Positions 1 to 8,215 of a stretch of DNA of 64,000 bases are shown one piece after another; the first letter of the stretch is position 1, and each line of letters starts with the position of its first letter. A program made the translations under genes and the position numbers. The notes below the pieces were generated by a model, which made no database searches, was not told where the DNA came from, and saw nothing but the letters and a program-made list of their open reading frames with translations. Origin of the DNA: VXPQ01 sp965117025 (lineage in GTDB: Bacteria > Bacteroidota > Rhodothermia > Rhodothermales > VXPQ01); the NCBI GenBank assembly GCA_965117025.1, contig OZ220746.1, forward strand, positions 2,666,001-2,730,000, written 5' to 3'.

Positions 1-655
1 GGGCCGTGAAATAAAGCAGGCCATTCGGATGGAATGTTGCAGTGTGGGGATCCCCGGCTTGTGTGTCATACTCGGTAATTTCACCCGTTGCGGGATCGAG
101 CATGCCGATCGTACCGTTGCTGTTGCCGGTATACCATATGTTGCCATCCTGATCCGGTACGATGCTGTGAGGTCTGGCCGCAGGAGGTAACGGAAATTCT
201 TTCATTTCTCCGGTGACAGGATCCAGACGGCCTACCAGACTGGCCCACATTCCGGTCCACCAGATGGACCCGTCGGGAGCTTCGACAGGATCTCTTGAAC
301 GCTGTCCAGGCGTGGGGACGGTCCATTCCTTGATATCTATTTCCACATCACCGGGCACCAGTACCGGCCGGCGCTCGGGTTTCTCCGGGAAATGTTCAGC
401 CAGATATCGAGCGATAGCCTGGGCCTCGTCCTCCGGCAGGATCATCATGGATGCAGACACCTCTTTCCATTGTTCCGGCGTGTCATAGCCTGCTGAACGC
501 ATGATCGTGGATGCACTGTGGCAAGATGTGGTGCAGGCAGCCTCAACCAGTGCTTTACCCGGTCCCTCCGGCAACTCACCTGCGGGGGATCGTTGTGCGG
601 TGGCTGTGGTACAGACCAGGCCGATGGTCAGGATCGGAAAAAGGAATTTTCGCAT
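1..655 (-). CDS. Exported c-type haem / Vgb-like beta-propeller protein (C-terminus cut by window edge)
   Basis: The reading frame starts at ATG 655 and runs off the left edge, so about 218 residues are visible. It opens with a signal peptide ending TTATAQ. A small haem-c-like domain follows with the motif CTTSCH near residues 42-47 and a helical stretch LPEDEAQAIARYLAEHFP. From about residue 85 come repeats of the virginiamycin-B-lyase propeller type (APDGSIWWTG, GRLDPVTGE, DQDGNIWYTG, GMLDPATGE). The haem motif has three residues between the cysteines (CX3CH) instead of two. It is the last visible gene of the minus-strand oxidoreductase cluster, 135 bp behind the gene ending at 791. An electron-transfer or sugar-lactone-type periplasmic role is inferred; the substrate is unknown. 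Confidence 0.75.
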   Translation of the reverse strand, partial: MRKFLFPILTIGLVCTTATAQRSPAGELPEGPGKALVEAACTTSCHSASTIMRSAGYDTPEQWKEVSASMMILPEDEAQAIARYLAEHFPEKPERRPVLVPGDVEIDIKEWTVPTPGQRSRDPVEAPDGSIWWTGMWASLVGRLDPVTGEMKEFPLPPAARPHSIVPDQDGNIWYTGNSNGTIGMLDPATGEITEYDTQAGDPHTATFHPNGLLYFTA

Positions 656-790
656 ACGACCAATCCTGCTCAGAGGGGTTGAATTTTCCGTTCTGTCTTC
701 GTCCATTCACCTGACCATTGTTCTTTCACTGCCGTTTCCATTGCACCGGCACGAATCGGGGTTATCAGGTTTGATTCCCTACTCCATTCC

Positions 791-1930
791 TTACACCTCC
801 ACCCACCTCCCGTTACGGTCGATCGAACGATAGATTGCCTCGATCACTTGCATATCTTTCAGGCCTTCTTCGCCGGAGACCCTGCTCGTTTCGTCTTCCG
901 TGATACACCGGGCGAAATCGTCCATCTGCAGCGCTTGCTGCGTGACGTGTGGATACCCCATCGGCCCCTCGTTCGTCTCTCCGGATACGCTGTTGTACAT
1001 GAAGGAAGGTTCGATTCTTGCCCAGCCCCGGGGGGCCATCATGTACAGGCGATTCACGTTGGCGGAATAGGATGTGCTGTGCGTGGATACCGCGCCGCCG
1101 GGGAATTCCATTTCCCACAGGATGGTCTCGTAAATCTCCGTAAAGATGTCCGGGCGCGTGTTGTAGCCTGATGCCCGGACGCGGACCGGCTCTTCGCCGA
1201 TCGTGTACCGGGCGCCCTGGATCGCGTAGACACCCACGTCCAGCAAGGCGCCTCCTCCCGCCATTTCCTTGCTGAATCGCCAGGCATCGGTGTTGCGCGA
1301 GGTGAAACTGAAACTGGCCTCAACCACAGTGACCGGTCCGAAAACCTGTTCCCGGCCCAGGCGCATGACTTCCTGGTGGTGCGGTTCGAAGTGGAGGCGG
1401 TATCCCACCGAAAGTTTCACGCCGGCTTTGTCGCACGCTTCGATCATGCGCTCGCAGTCGCGTACAGAGGTTGCCATAGGCTTTTCCGTAATCACCTGCT
1501 TGCTCGCTTCAGCAGCCCGGATCACATATTCCGCATGCATGCTGTTTGGCAACACCACATACACGATATCGATATCCGGATTATCCGCAATCTGGCCGAA
1601 GGTCTCGTAATTGTAGACGTTTTTCTCCGGGATATTGTATTCGGCCATCCACTTGTCGGCCTTGGCGGGTGTCCCCGTGACAATGCCCGTGAGGCGGCAA
1701 CGCTCCGTTTCCTGGAGGGCGGGGGCCAACTGGTTCGTAGCGTAGTTGCCGAGGCCGACGAGTGCTACGCCGAGGGGTTTCATGCCCGGAGGCAGGGGCG
1801 CGCGCCTTTGCATGTTTTGTGTGCCTGCAAGCGTAACGGCTGGCGTGCCCGACAAGGCAAGTCCGCCCAGCAAGGCGCCGGTTTTCTGCAAAAAGGTGCG
1901 CCGCGTACGGCGAGAATGTATAGGAGCCAT
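791..1930 (-). CDS. Tat-exported glucose-fructose-oxidoreductase-like Gfo/Idh/MocA protein
   Basis: 379 residues. A twin-arginine signal (TRRTFLQKTG, residues 9-18) precedes the Rossmann dinucleotide-binding strand (VALVGLGNYA, about 55-64). The conserved EKPMATS motif lies at 149-155, YRLHFEPH at about 177-184, and GGGALLDVGVYAIQGARY at about 225-242. This set follows the glucose-fructose oxidoreductase pattern closely, so a periplasmic enzyme with tightly held NAD(P) acting on a sugar or sugar derivative is likely; the exact substrate cannot be read. It lies 26 bp behind the second oxidoreductase gene (start 3225, stop 1957) in what looks like one transcript starting near 5613. Confidence 0.88.
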   Translation of the reverse strand: MAPIHSRRTRRTFLQKTGALLGGLALSGTPAVTLAGTQNMQRRAPLPPGMKPLGVALVGLGNYATNQLAPALQETERCRLTGIVTGTPAKADKWMAEYNIPEKNVYNYETFGQIADNPDIDIVYVVLPNSMHAEYVIRAAEASKQVITEKPMATSVRDCERMIEACDKAGVKLSVGYRLHFEPHHQEVMRLGREQVFGPVTVVEASFSFTSRNTDAWRFSKEMAGGGALLDVGVYAIQGARYTIGEEPVRVRASGYNTRPDIFTEIYETILWEMEFPGGAVSTHSTSYSANVNRLYMMAPRGWARIEPSFMYNSVSGETNEGPMGYPHVTQQALQMDDFARCITEDETSRVSGEEGLKDMQVIEAIYRSIDRNGRWVEV

Positions 1931-1956
1931 AACCGATTCAGTGGGATGTACCTGGT

Positions 1957-3225
1957 TTAGATTTCAAACAAGGCATCGTCATAGTCGATGCGTGTTCCCT
2001 GGAGGACTGCCTCGTTGGCCTTTATAGTGATAACGGCCATCTGGAAACCCACCTCATAGGATGCGGCCGGCGGGTACGGTCCAAAAGCGTGATTGTCGAT
2101 GAAGTCACGCAGTGCGTACCACAGGGGCGTCTCGAGATTGGGGTCGTCTTCGGTCGGCGAAATATCCTGGGCATCCAGTTGGGTGGCATTCGCCACCAGC
2201 GCAATCCCGGTTTCCTTATAGAACTTGTCTTTTCTGGCGTATACTTCCCATCCGAGCAACGGGGCATCGACTTCCTTGAACATCCAGGCCCGGTGGTCAC
2301 GGAACATGATGGTGCTGTCGCGTCCGGAATAGGTGTCGTAGGCAGCGTCGAAAGAGCTCGTCAGTGTAGCGTCATACAACATGGGTACGCCATCCTCCAG
2401 TTCGAAGACAATCTGGATCGTGTCAGGCACTTGGCGTCCATCGTCCCATAACATGATCTGACCCAAACCGGTGACCGCTGCCGGACGTTTTCCCAGAAAC
2501 CACAGGGCAGAGTCGAGCTGATGCGTGCCCACCTCGCCGATGAGTCCGGTAGAGACTTCCGCATCAAGCCGCCAGTTTAGAGCAATCTCGCGTTCCCGAC
2601 TGGGAGAGGCCCTCCGCCAGCTTTCCTTTGTATGCCACTGGGACCGGGTCATCGTGGCTTTTCCAAGGGCGCCGCTTCGGATGAACTGGAAGACGGAACG
2701 ATAATTCGGATGCGACCGGGCATGCAGTCCTACCTGAAAGATCAGGTTGGGATTGTCACGGGCGGCTTGCGCCATGGCCCGCGCATCGTCGATGGTCGAT
2801 GCCATCGGCGCTTCTACGTATACATGCTTGCCGGCAGACAAGGCGTCGATTGCAATTTGTTTGTGCAAGTGAGTGGGCGTGGCGATAAAGACCGTGGAAA
2901 TATCCGGATTATCCAGTACCTCGCGGTAGTCTTCGAATGTGGCCACTCCCGGCGCCGATCGCTGTGCCCTCCGCAGCATGACGTTGTAGGTGTCCACTAC
3001 CGCAGCGAGATCCACCTCGGGGATGCGTGTCAGCGTGGCAGCTATGTCCCGGCCCTGCGGACCGAAACCGATCACAGCGGCCGGCACTTGTTCCTGAAAG
3101 GTTGCCCGGCGCGCATCTGCACCGATGGCAGGGGCCTGTGCAAGCAGGCCCGAAAGAGGGATGAGGGAGCTCCGTCTCAGAAAACTCCTGCGACTCAAGA
3201 GGCCGCCGTACGTATGGTCTTTCAT
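1957..3225 (-). CDS. Tat-exported Gfo/Idh/MocA family oxidoreductase with altered EKP motif
   Basis: 422 residues. A Tat signal (LSRRSFLRRSS, 10-20) is followed by the nucleotide-binding strand AVIGFGPQGRD (about 50-60) and the usual second domain with long beta-sheet strands. Where the family normally has EKP, with a lysine that takes part in catalysis, this protein reads VEAPMAST (EAP at 138-140). The start codon overlaps the ApbE stop by 4 bp (ATGA), so translation is probably coupled. The role is presumably a periplasmic sugar or polyol oxidoreductase, but loss of the lysine makes either changed chemistry or a non-catalytic role possible. Confidence 0.85.
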   Translation of the reverse strand: MKDHTYGGLLSRRSFLRRSSLIPLSGLLAQAPAIGADARRATFQEQVPAAVIGFGPQGRDIAATLTRIPEVDLAAVVDTYNVMLRRAQRSAPGVATFEDYREVLDNPDISTVFIATPTHLHKQIAIDALSAGKHVYVEAPMASTIDDARAMAQAARDNPNLIFQVGLHARSHPNYRSVFQFIRSGALGKATMTRSQWHTKESWRRASPSREREIALNWRLDAEVSTGLIGEVGTHQLDSALWFLGKRPAAVTGLGQIMLWDDGRQVPDTIQIVFELEDGVPMLYDATLTSSFDAAYDTYSGRDSTIMFRDHRAWMFKEVDAPLLGWEVYARKDKFYKETGIALVANATQLDAQDISPTEDDPNLETPLWYALRDFIDNHAFGPYPPAASYEVGFQMAVITIKANEAVLQGTRIDYDDALFEI

Positions 3226-4232
3226 AGTGCGGTGTTCAGGCTGGGGTGTTGTTCCAGGGTTGTATCATGGCCGTTCGATACGGGTGCAGAAAAAGAAGCG
3301 GCTCCGTTTCTTAATGTACAATACAGGGGTATTCCCTGGTGCAGAATGCGGCGGAAAAGAGGACCTTCACCGTCCGGCTGAATGACCAGGGACCGATATC
3401 CGGGAAGCGGGCGGGCATGCACGAGGAGAGCGGTCGAGATGGCATCGGCGGTAGCGGCGGATGAGGCAACGGCTGCTGCCAGCAACGCTCCGCGAACAGG
3501 TTTTCCAGGGCGGGGGTCCAGTACATGTCCGTAACAGGTCCCCTCGACTTCGAAAGATTTACCTGAAACAGCCGAAACCGACAAGGCCTCGTCCTGAATC
3601 GCCACCACGGCGACCGGTTCGTCCGGTGACCGGGGGTCCACAACGGCCACGTTCCAGGAGTCGGCTTCGAGCGGTTTTCCGATGGCGTACATCGTGCTGG
3701 TGCCACCATGCAGGAAAGCCCGCTCTACGCCGGCCTCTCTCAATAAACACATGGCCTCGTCCACGGCGTATCCCTTGCCGATGGCCCCAAAGTCCAGAGC
3801 AACCCCTTTGTGCGCAAAACGCACCGTACAATGCGCTTCGTCCAGTTCAACGAGATGCATGCCTGTGTGCAGGCGGGCCTGGGCCAGCTCGTCCGCGTCC
3901 GGTACACGCCCCCCTTCGCCATAAAACCCCCACACCTTCATGAGCGGGCCGACCGTCAGATCGAAAGCCCCGTCCGTGGAACGGTGCAGATCCAAGGATT
4001 GCTTCAATAAATCGAGCAACCACGGCTCGACCGGTACAGCCTCCTCAGAAGCGTGCGCATTGATCCGGGATACATCGGAGGCGGGGAGGAATCTGGAAAG
4101 CCGGGTTTCCAGTCGTTCGATTTCCCGGAGCGCTTCCTCGCCGGCAGCCCGTAACCACGGCTCGTCCTCACCCTGGAGGACGAGCTCGAAGCGACAGGCC
4201 ATCGCCATGCGCGCCAATCGAACCGTACTCAT
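3222..4232 (-). CDS. apbE: ApbE-family FAD:protein FMN transferase
   Basis: 336 residues. Family landmarks are GAFDLTVGPLMKVWGF, DFGAIGKGYAVDEA, the GHVLDPRPGKP segment and the C-terminal SSAATADAISTALLV. ApbE uses FAD and Mg2+ to attach FMN to Ser/Thr of target flavoproteins, normally outside the cytoplasm. No signal peptide is visible at the N-terminus (MSTVRLARMAMACRFELVL), although the first residues resemble a processed ApbE start. It sits 22 bp after the oxidoreductase gene ending at 4255 and overlaps the next by 4 bp. No obvious flavoprotein target (RnfG, NqrC or an FMN-binding domain) is seen in the window, so its partner is unknown. Confidence 0.9.
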   Translation of the reverse strand: MSTVRLARMAMACRFELVLQGEDEPWLRAAGEEALREIERLETRLSRFLPASDVSRINAHASEEAVPVEPWLLDLLKQSLDLHRSTDGAFDLTVGPLMKVWGFYGEGGRVPDADELAQARLHTGMHLVELDEAHCTVRFAHKGVALDFGAIGKGYAVDEAMCLLREAGVERAFLHGGTSTMYAIGKPLEADSWNVAVVDPRSPDEPVAVVAIQDEALSVSAVSGKSFEVEGTCYGHVLDPRPGKPVRGALLAAAVASSAATADAISTALLVHARPLPGYRSLVIQPDGEGPLFRRILHQGIPLYCTLRNGAASFSAPVSNGHDTTLEQHPSLNTAL

Positions 4233-4254
4233 CCCCGCCTCCGCCGTTTAGCTG

Positions 4255-5613
4255 CTACGACAGTTCGAGCGTGCCGTACGTGATCGGGTCGACCTCGCGT
4301 CCGCCGCCTGTGGTCATCTTGCGCGTTTCCTCGTCGAAGTAGAGCATTTCGCCCAGGCGGTCCGACATCTCGGCCATGCAAATAATTGTTTGCGCCTTGA
4401 TCGACAGGTCGATGTTTCCGTTGGGTTGCGTGTTCTCGCGGATCGAGGTCAGCCAGTTCTCCACATGGGCGGGCACACTTACACCAGGCTCGACATTGTC
4501 TTCCATCTGCTGGTCAACCAGGTCGGCAAAAGGCCGTTCCGGGCGCAGTTCGATGGAGTTGCCGGAGAAGTACAGGGTACCTTCGTGGCCCCTGATCACC
4601 TGCCCGAGTCCTTGCTCGTTGACGGTGCTGCCGATAACAAGGAGGGTCAGGCCACTGGGAAATTCGGCCAGGACCTGCGTGTTGTCGCGCACATCGCGGT
4701 CGGGCGTGATCTTGCGCGTACCGAGCGAGGCAACCCGCACCGGAAATTCAGGAGCCCCTGTGGCGATCATCAGCGGGTGGATACGGTGGGCGAGCAGGTC
4801 GCCGAGGATGCCTGCGCAGTACGGGTAATACTTGCGCCAGCGGTGATATTCGTCGGCGCTGAACGGACGGTCGGAAACGGGTCCAAGCCAGGAGGCCCAG
4901 TCGATGTTTTCCGGGGATGAATCTTCGTCGATCGTGTAATTCCACTCGCCGTTGGGGTTGTTGCGGCAGTACGAATCCTGACCCAGCACGAGGGGACCGA
5001 TCATGCCTGCCTGGATCATTTCCGCAGCACGGTGCCACTTTCCTTCCGTGCAGTACTGGGAACCGATCTGAAAAATCGTCCCGGTTTCCATAGTTTTGTC
5101 GTAGATGTCGAAGGCCTCATGCAGGTAGCGCGTCATCGGCTTTTCGCAGTAGACATGCTTGCCGGCGTCCATGGCATCGGTAGCGATGGCCGAGTGCCAG
5201 TGGTCTACGGCGCCGATGAAAACAGCGTCCACATCATCCCGCTCGAGCAGGGCCCGATAGTCGTCGTACGCATCCGCATCGGTGAGACCAAGTCTTTCGA
5301 CCGCGCGATCCCTGCGCTTGTTGAAAACGTCGCAGACGGCCACACCGGCCGCATTGAATTCCGCGCCGTGATTGTCGATGGTGCCTATATGGGCATTGTA
5401 GCCCTGGCCGCCCACGCCTATGAATCCGATGTTCAGACGGTCGTTCGCGCCAAGGACGGTTGCGGGCGTCGTTTTATGGGCGATGGTTTTGCGCCGCGGG
5501 GTCTCGGCCATTGCGGGCGAATAGCCTGCCAGCATGGCGGCAGCTCCGAGCGCACTCTTCTTGACGAATTCGCGCCGGGATGCACTATCGGTGGGAGTTT
5601 TTTTCCTGGTCAT
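4255..5613 (-). CDS. Tat-exported Gfo/Idh/MocA family oxidoreductase
   Basis: 452 residues. A Tat signal (SRREFVKKSALGAAAML, about 12-28) is followed by the NAD-binding strand NIGFIGVGGQGYNA, the motif CEKPMTRYLHEA with the EKP lysine intact, and HRIHPLMIATG in the second domain. The middle segment WASWLGPVSDRPF matches a sub-group that also includes the gene at 12294 (WDVWLGPAPQVPY). It is the first gene of the minus-strand cluster that continues through apbE to the left edge; its promoter should lie in 5614-5983. A periplasmic sugar-derivative dehydrogenase or keto-sugar-forming role is inferred from the family. Confidence 0.87.
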   Translation of the reverse strand: MTRKKTPTDSASRREFVKKSALGAAAMLAGYSPAMAETPRRKTIAHKTTPATVLGANDRLNIGFIGVGGQGYNAHIGTIDNHGAEFNAAGVAVCDVFNKRRDRAVERLGLTDADAYDDYRALLERDDVDAVFIGAVDHWHSAIATDAMDAGKHVYCEKPMTRYLHEAFDIYDKTMETGTIFQIGSQYCTEGKWHRAAEMIQAGMIGPLVLGQDSYCRNNPNGEWNYTIDEDSSPENIDWASWLGPVSDRPFSADEYHRWRKYYPYCAGILGDLLAHRIHPLMIATGAPEFPVRVASLGTRKITPDRDVRDNTQVLAEFPSGLTLLVIGSTVNEQGLGQVIRGHEGTLYFSGNSIELRPERPFADLVDQQMEDNVEPGVSVPAHVENWLTSIRENTQPNGNIDLSIKAQTIICMAEMSDRLGEMLYFDEETRKMTTGGGREVDPITYGTLELS

Positions 5614-5983
5614 GATTGGGGATGGTTTGCTAAGGATGTTGTTTCGATGCGTTTATCGTCACGAAACGATGGGTATGGAGTAGAGTCGAAAGCCCTTTCA
5701 GCGCAAGACTGTCTGCGGAGCCCTGTTCTGTATCCGGGCCAAATCTGTCCCGTGTGTAATCCGGTTTGTTCTGGAAACGAAAGATTTCGGGAACGTATGA
5801 TCCTTGCAAAGTTAATAAATAGTAACATATGTTGCGTACAGTAATTTCAGGTCCGGTTTCCGAAATATATTCGCCAGGGAATACCTTGCTGCAGACTCCG
5901 TGCAAGGCGTTTGGGGTGGCCGTGCGGCGTTTCGCAACAACCTGTGCCGAAAAGCGTCTCATTGAGAAAAACGGAAGGGATCC
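5614..5983. other. 370-bp divergent intergenic region
   Basis: Separates the minus-strand oxidoreductase cluster (start 5613) from the plus-strand YceI gene (start 5984). It contains an A+T-rich core at 5807-5833. On the minus strand this carries TAACTTTG (5814-5807), which resembles the Bacteroidota -7 element but lacks a clear TTG at -33, next to a 10-bp palindrome AACATATGTT (5824-5833). No coding region or RNA gene was recognised. Promoters for both directions are expected here but I could not fix them. Confidence 0.4.
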
Positions 5984-6559
5984 ATGAAACACACGATGAT
6001 CTGGATAGCTGCCTTCTTTGCGATGGCGGCTTTCGTACCGGCGGAAACCGCCGAAGCACAAACGCTGGCCTTGACGCCGGAAAGTTCGATCTGGATTGAC
6101 GGCACGTCGAATGTGAGCGACTGGACCGTATATGCGAAAGAGATGACCGGATCACTCCGGATGGGAGATACGGCGATGCCTGACAGCCTGGTGCTCACCG
6201 TGGTTTCCAGACAGATCAAGAGTGACAAGGACGTTCGCATGGATCGCAAGATATCGGATGCGCTGAAGGTCCGCGAACATGCGAATATTGCATATCAGTT
6301 GACAGGCGCAGCCGTTTCCGAGGGCGATGCGGACATGCTTCTGACCCAGGGGCGCCTCACCATTGCGGGCGTAACGAAGGACATTGAGATGGAGGTAACC
6401 GCAGAGCAACTCGAGGGCGGGTCGGTGCGCTATACCGGCATGACCGCGCTCCAGTTCGGAGAATACGGGATGAAGCCACCCACGGCTTTGTACGGAGCGC
6501 TTCGCACGGGCAATGACATAACCGTGCATTTCGACGTAACCTTCGCGTCGGGTGAATAG
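5984..6559 (+). CDS. YceI-like family exported protein
   Basis: 191 residues. The signal peptide (MKHTMIWIAAFFAMAAFVPAETAEAQ) is followed by a YceI-type lipocalin-like fold: an early IDGTSNVSDWTVYAKEMTGSL strand, KSDKDVRMDRKISDALKVREHANIAYQL, and the late GEYGMKPPTALYGALRTGNDITVHFDVTF. In this family the pattern 'D...R...M...L......P.I.Y...' and the C-terminal beta-strands form a pocket for isoprenoid-like lipids. A purine-rich ribosome-binding site (GGAAGGGATCC) precedes the ATG. It stands alone, convergent with the gene ending at 6582. Function is probably lipid or quinone-related binding in the periplasm; the ligand is unknown. Confidence 0.85.
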   Translation: MKHTMIWIAAFFAMAAFVPAETAEAQTLALTPESSIWIDGTSNVSDWTVYAKEMTGSLRMGDTAMPDSLVLTVVSRQIKSDKDVRMDRKISDALKVREHANIAYQLTGAAVSEGDADMLLTQGRLTIAGVTKDIEMEVTAEQLEGGSVRYTGMTALQFGEYGMKPPTALYGALRTGNDITVHFDVTFASGE

Positions 6560-6581
6560 GCAGGAAGATGCCCGGAATCGG

Positions 6582-7493
6582 TCAGGAAGTTGCGCCGGTT
6601 TCCACCTCGGCTTGTGTGCCCACTTCGATTCCCGATAACCGCTCGAGCGCTTTCACAAGGGCATGGTTGCCCTCGCTCCCGAGGCCGTTGCGCTGGAGCG
6701 AGCGGTAGAGGTGAAAGCATGCGCCTGCGCCCACAAGGGGTACGCCCAGTTCGTCGGCGGCGTCGAGGACGAGACGCAGGTCTTTTAGTTGCAGGTCGAT
6801 TGTGAACCCCGGGCGCCAGTCTCTTTGCATGCATTGCGGTCCCCTGTTGGCGAGCATCCAGCTGCCCGCTGCACCGCCGGTTACCGCCTCCAATGTTTTT
6901 TCGAGGTCCAGTCCGCCGGCCTCGGCAAACGTGAGCGCCTCCGATACGGCGAGCATGTTGACGACGACCAGGATCTGGTTGACAAGCTTGACGGCCTGAC
7001 CGGCCCCGTGCCCGCCGACATGCGTAATCGTTGTGCCCATGGCTTCGAAACAGGGCATGGCCCGCGCCACTTGATCCGCCTCGCCTCCGATCATAATGCT
7101 GAGCATGCCGTTTTCGGCTCCTTCACTGCCTCCGCTGATGGGCGCATCCAGCATATGCATATTCCGGGCCGCCAGTTGTTCTGCCAGTGTTTTCGTTACG
7201 GATGGGCTGATCGTGCTCGTGTCGATGAAGAGGGTGCCGGGGCGGGCTGACGGCATCGCTTCTTCGATAACAGCGGCTACATCCGGGGTATCGCTAACGC
7301 ACAGAATGACAATAGTGCAATGCTCAGCCAATGCACGAATCGATGCGGCTACCCGGCCCCCGGCTTTCTCAAGAGATTTCGTTCTGGAGACGGTACGATT
7401 CCAGACGGTCAGGTCGATGCCGTGCCTGATGAGGTTGTGCGCCATGCCCCGACCCATTACGCCAAGGCCGATGAAGCCGACGGGTTCGTTCAT
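6582..7493 (-). CDS. NAD(P)-dependent beta-hydroxyacid dehydrogenase (3-hydroxyisobutyrate dehydrogenase family)
   Basis: 303 residues. The N-terminal Rossmann motif is GFIGLGVMGRGMAHNLIRHG. The substrate-binding signature is LDAPISGGSEGAENGMLSIM, and the catalytic-lysine helix reads GQAVKLVNQILVV. The family includes 3-hydroxyisobutyrate dehydrogenase, tartronate semialdehyde reductase and GLYR-type succinic semialdehyde reductases; the sequence alone does not separate them. Its start overlaps the stop of the precorrin-2 dehydrogenase gene by 4 bp (ATGA), making it the fifth gene of the sulfate-assimilation/siroheme operon, an unexpected partner. It ends 22 bp from the convergent YceI gene. 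Confidence 0.88.
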   Translation of the reverse strand: MNEPVGFIGLGVMGRGMAHNLIRHGIDLTVWNRTVSRTKSLEKAGGRVAASIRALAEHCTIVILCVSDTPDVAAVIEEAMPSARPGTLFIDTSTISPSVTKTLAEQLAARNMHMLDAPISGGSEGAENGMLSIMIGGEADQVARAMPCFEAMGTTITHVGGHGAGQAVKLVNQILVVVNMLAVSEALTFAEAGGLDLEKTLEAVTGGAAGSWMLANRGPQCMQRDWRPGFTIDLQLKDLRLVLDAADELGVPLVGAGACFHLYRSLQRNGLGSEGNHALVKALERLSGIEVGTQAEVETGATS

Positions 7494-8215
7494 GGATATT
7501 TTTCTTCTGCCGATTCGAGTTGTATCCGGGTGCGATGTACGCGTGCAGGGTATCCTGCCGGTACGATTTTTGCATTTTCCACCACTTCCTGACCAGCGAG
7601 AGCAATCAGGCGCTGTACGGCGTCCGCGGTCCGTTCTTCCTTGAGTAATTCCAGCACATCACTATCGACAATAGCGTACCAGATATCCCTTCTTACGTCG
7701 AAATCCGGGTATCGGATGGACATCGGTTTGCGTATGGCCGCCATCCAATCGAGGAATGTCTCGTAATGCGCCCCGAATTCCGTTTCCAGGCGTTGACGCA
7801 GCCGCACGGAGAGTGCCGGCGCCGCACCGCTGGTGGAAATGGACAAGGCCAGTTTGCCGCGTCGTACGACCGATCCGGCCACGAACGTGCAATGGGGGAT
7901 GTCGTCCATGGCGTTTATCAATACGTTTTTCTGCTGCGCTTCTTCCCAAATAGGTCTCGTTTTCGAAGGATTGGTCTCGCAGACAATGACGAGGAAAGCA
8001 CCGTCGAGGTCTCCGCAGCGGTATGCCCGAGGAATCCATTCGACCCGGTCCTGTGCGGCGAGCTTTTTCGAAAAAGAGGGACTGACCACTTTTATGTAGG
8101 CGCCGCACGCCAGAAGTTCCTGGACCTTGCGTTCGGTTTCTCCATCGTGTCCCCCTCCGAAAACGACGCAGTGCCTTTGCCCAAGGTCGCTAAGCCATAC
8201 CGGGTACATGTTCAT
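7490..8215 (-). CDS. Precorrin-2 dehydrogenase / sirohydrochlorin ferrochelatase-type protein
   Basis: 241 residues from the ATG at 8215 (a second ATG at 8209 is equally possible). The frame extends upstream to 8263, but that part lies inside cysH. The protein starts MNMYPVWLSDLGQRHCVVFGGG, the Gly-rich NAD site of the CysG N-terminal/Met8 family. MDDIPHCTFVAGSVVRRGKL carries the conserved aspartate, and STSGAAPALSVRLR ends the dimerisation region. It oxidises precorrin-2 to sirohydrochlorin and may insert iron, completing siroheme made from the SUMT product of the same operon. The stop of cysH and this ATG overlap (TGATG), consistent with translational coupling. Confidence 0.88.
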   Translation of the reverse strand: MNMYPVWLSDLGQRHCVVFGGGHDGETERKVQELLACGAYIKVVSPSFSKKLAAQDRVEWIPRAYRCGDLDGAFLVIVCETNPSKTRPIWEEAQQKNVLINAMDDIPHCTFVAGSVVRRGKLALSISTSGAAPALSVRLRQRLETEFGAHYETFLDWMAAIRKPMSIRYPDFDVRRDIWYAIVDSDVLELLKEERTADAVQRLIALAGQEVVENAKIVPAGYPARVHRTRIQLESAEEKYP

